Of a stretch of 57,065 nucleotides of DNA, positions 56,979-57,065 are shown piece by piece (position 1 is the first letter of the stretch; each line of letters begins with the position of its first letter). The stretch lies in assembly GCA_038239305.1 (NCBI GenBank), contig JBBSEW010000020.1, positions 1-57,065 of the forward strand, written 5' to 3'. A program made the position numbers and the translations under genes. The notes under the pieces are model-generated. The model searched no databases, had not been told where the DNA came from, and saw only the letters and a list, made by a program, of their open reading frames with translations. Source of the DNA: JALYUA01 sp038239305. GTDB taxonomy: Bacteria > Acidobacteriota > Thermoanaerobaculia > UBA5066 > Gp7-AA6.

Positions 56979-57065
56979 GGAGAGGTGCTGGAGCGGTTGA
57001 TCAGGCCAGTCTCGAAAACTGGTGAGCCCGAAAGGGCTCCGAGGGTTCGAATCCCTCCCTCTCCG
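56979..57065 (+). tRNA. tRNA-Ser(CGA), 3' CCA outside the window
   Basis: A class II tRNA: acceptor GGAGAGG with CCTCTCC, anticodon arm CCAGT-CTCGAAA-ACTGG with anticodon CGA, long variable arm GAGCCCGAAAGGGCTC, T arm GGG-TTCGAAT-CCC. The window stops at the discriminator base G. Confidence 0.95.

Overview
The window is GC-rich bacterial chromosome, gene-dense, with no insertion sequence, phage or CRISPR array visible. A lineage within Acidobacteriota (possibly Thermoanaerobaculia-like) is the best guess. The hints are an Oar-like TonB receptor with an N-terminal carboxypeptidase-regulatory domain, GWxTD-domain proteins, alternative complex III joined to a caa3 oxidase, futalosine-type menaquinone synthesis (MqnD) and MglAB. 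This assignment is inference from gene content.

Left part (1-10.7 kb): the N-terminal part of a class II ribonucleotide reductase (nrdJ) runs off the left edge and has an NrdR-box-like operator in front of a good promoter. Then come a small unknown gene, erpA, an AraC regulator with a secreted DUF6265 protein, a DinB protein, an intact GWxTD gene beside a decayed paralogue, and a large TonB-dependent receptor followed by the relic of a second receptor C-terminus.

Respiratory block (10.8-26.7 kb): an FAD/Fe-S 2-hydroxyacid dehydrogenase precedes actABCDEF, an unknown membrane protein, a SCO copper chaperone and coxBACD. All of act/sco/cox is on the plus strand and mostly overlaps by a few bases, so it reads as one transcription unit for a quinol:cytochrome c:O2 respiratory chain. 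The oxidase is A2-type (YSHPxV) with haem c on subunit II.

Middle (27-44 kb): EamA transporter, MsrC-type fRMsr, a UPF0173 hydrolase with a frameshifted tail, a divergent VOC/HTH pair, a SirB1-DUF2203 fusion, an M20 amidohydrolase, a three-gene operon (SSS symporter, secreted protein, outer-membrane barrel), a secreted Pro-rich protein, an amidohydrolase, a 3-hydroxyacyl-CoA dehydrogenase, DUF4149 and mqnD. A 22-residue lysine-rich microprotein gene with its own promoter, leader hairpin and UUCG terminator follows, then a PadR regulator.

Right part (44-57 kb): mglA-mglB, recR-ebfC-dnaX and the 4.5S SRP RNA, a sigma/anti-sigma/membrane-protein operon, tRNA-Ser(GGA), DUF971, an adaptor with three FtsX/MacB-type permeases but no ATPase, tRNA-Arg(ACG) divergent from tadA (whose product should modify that tRNA), a possible structured RNA, and tRNA-Ser(CGA) at the right edge.

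Two features run through the whole window. Intergenic gaps carry many families of perfect 7-9-bp tandem repeats, often just before start codons and in two cases beginning at a stop codon. Several genes have a -10-like hexamer 6-9 bases before the start codon and no Shine-Dalgarno, which suggests leaderless mRNAs.
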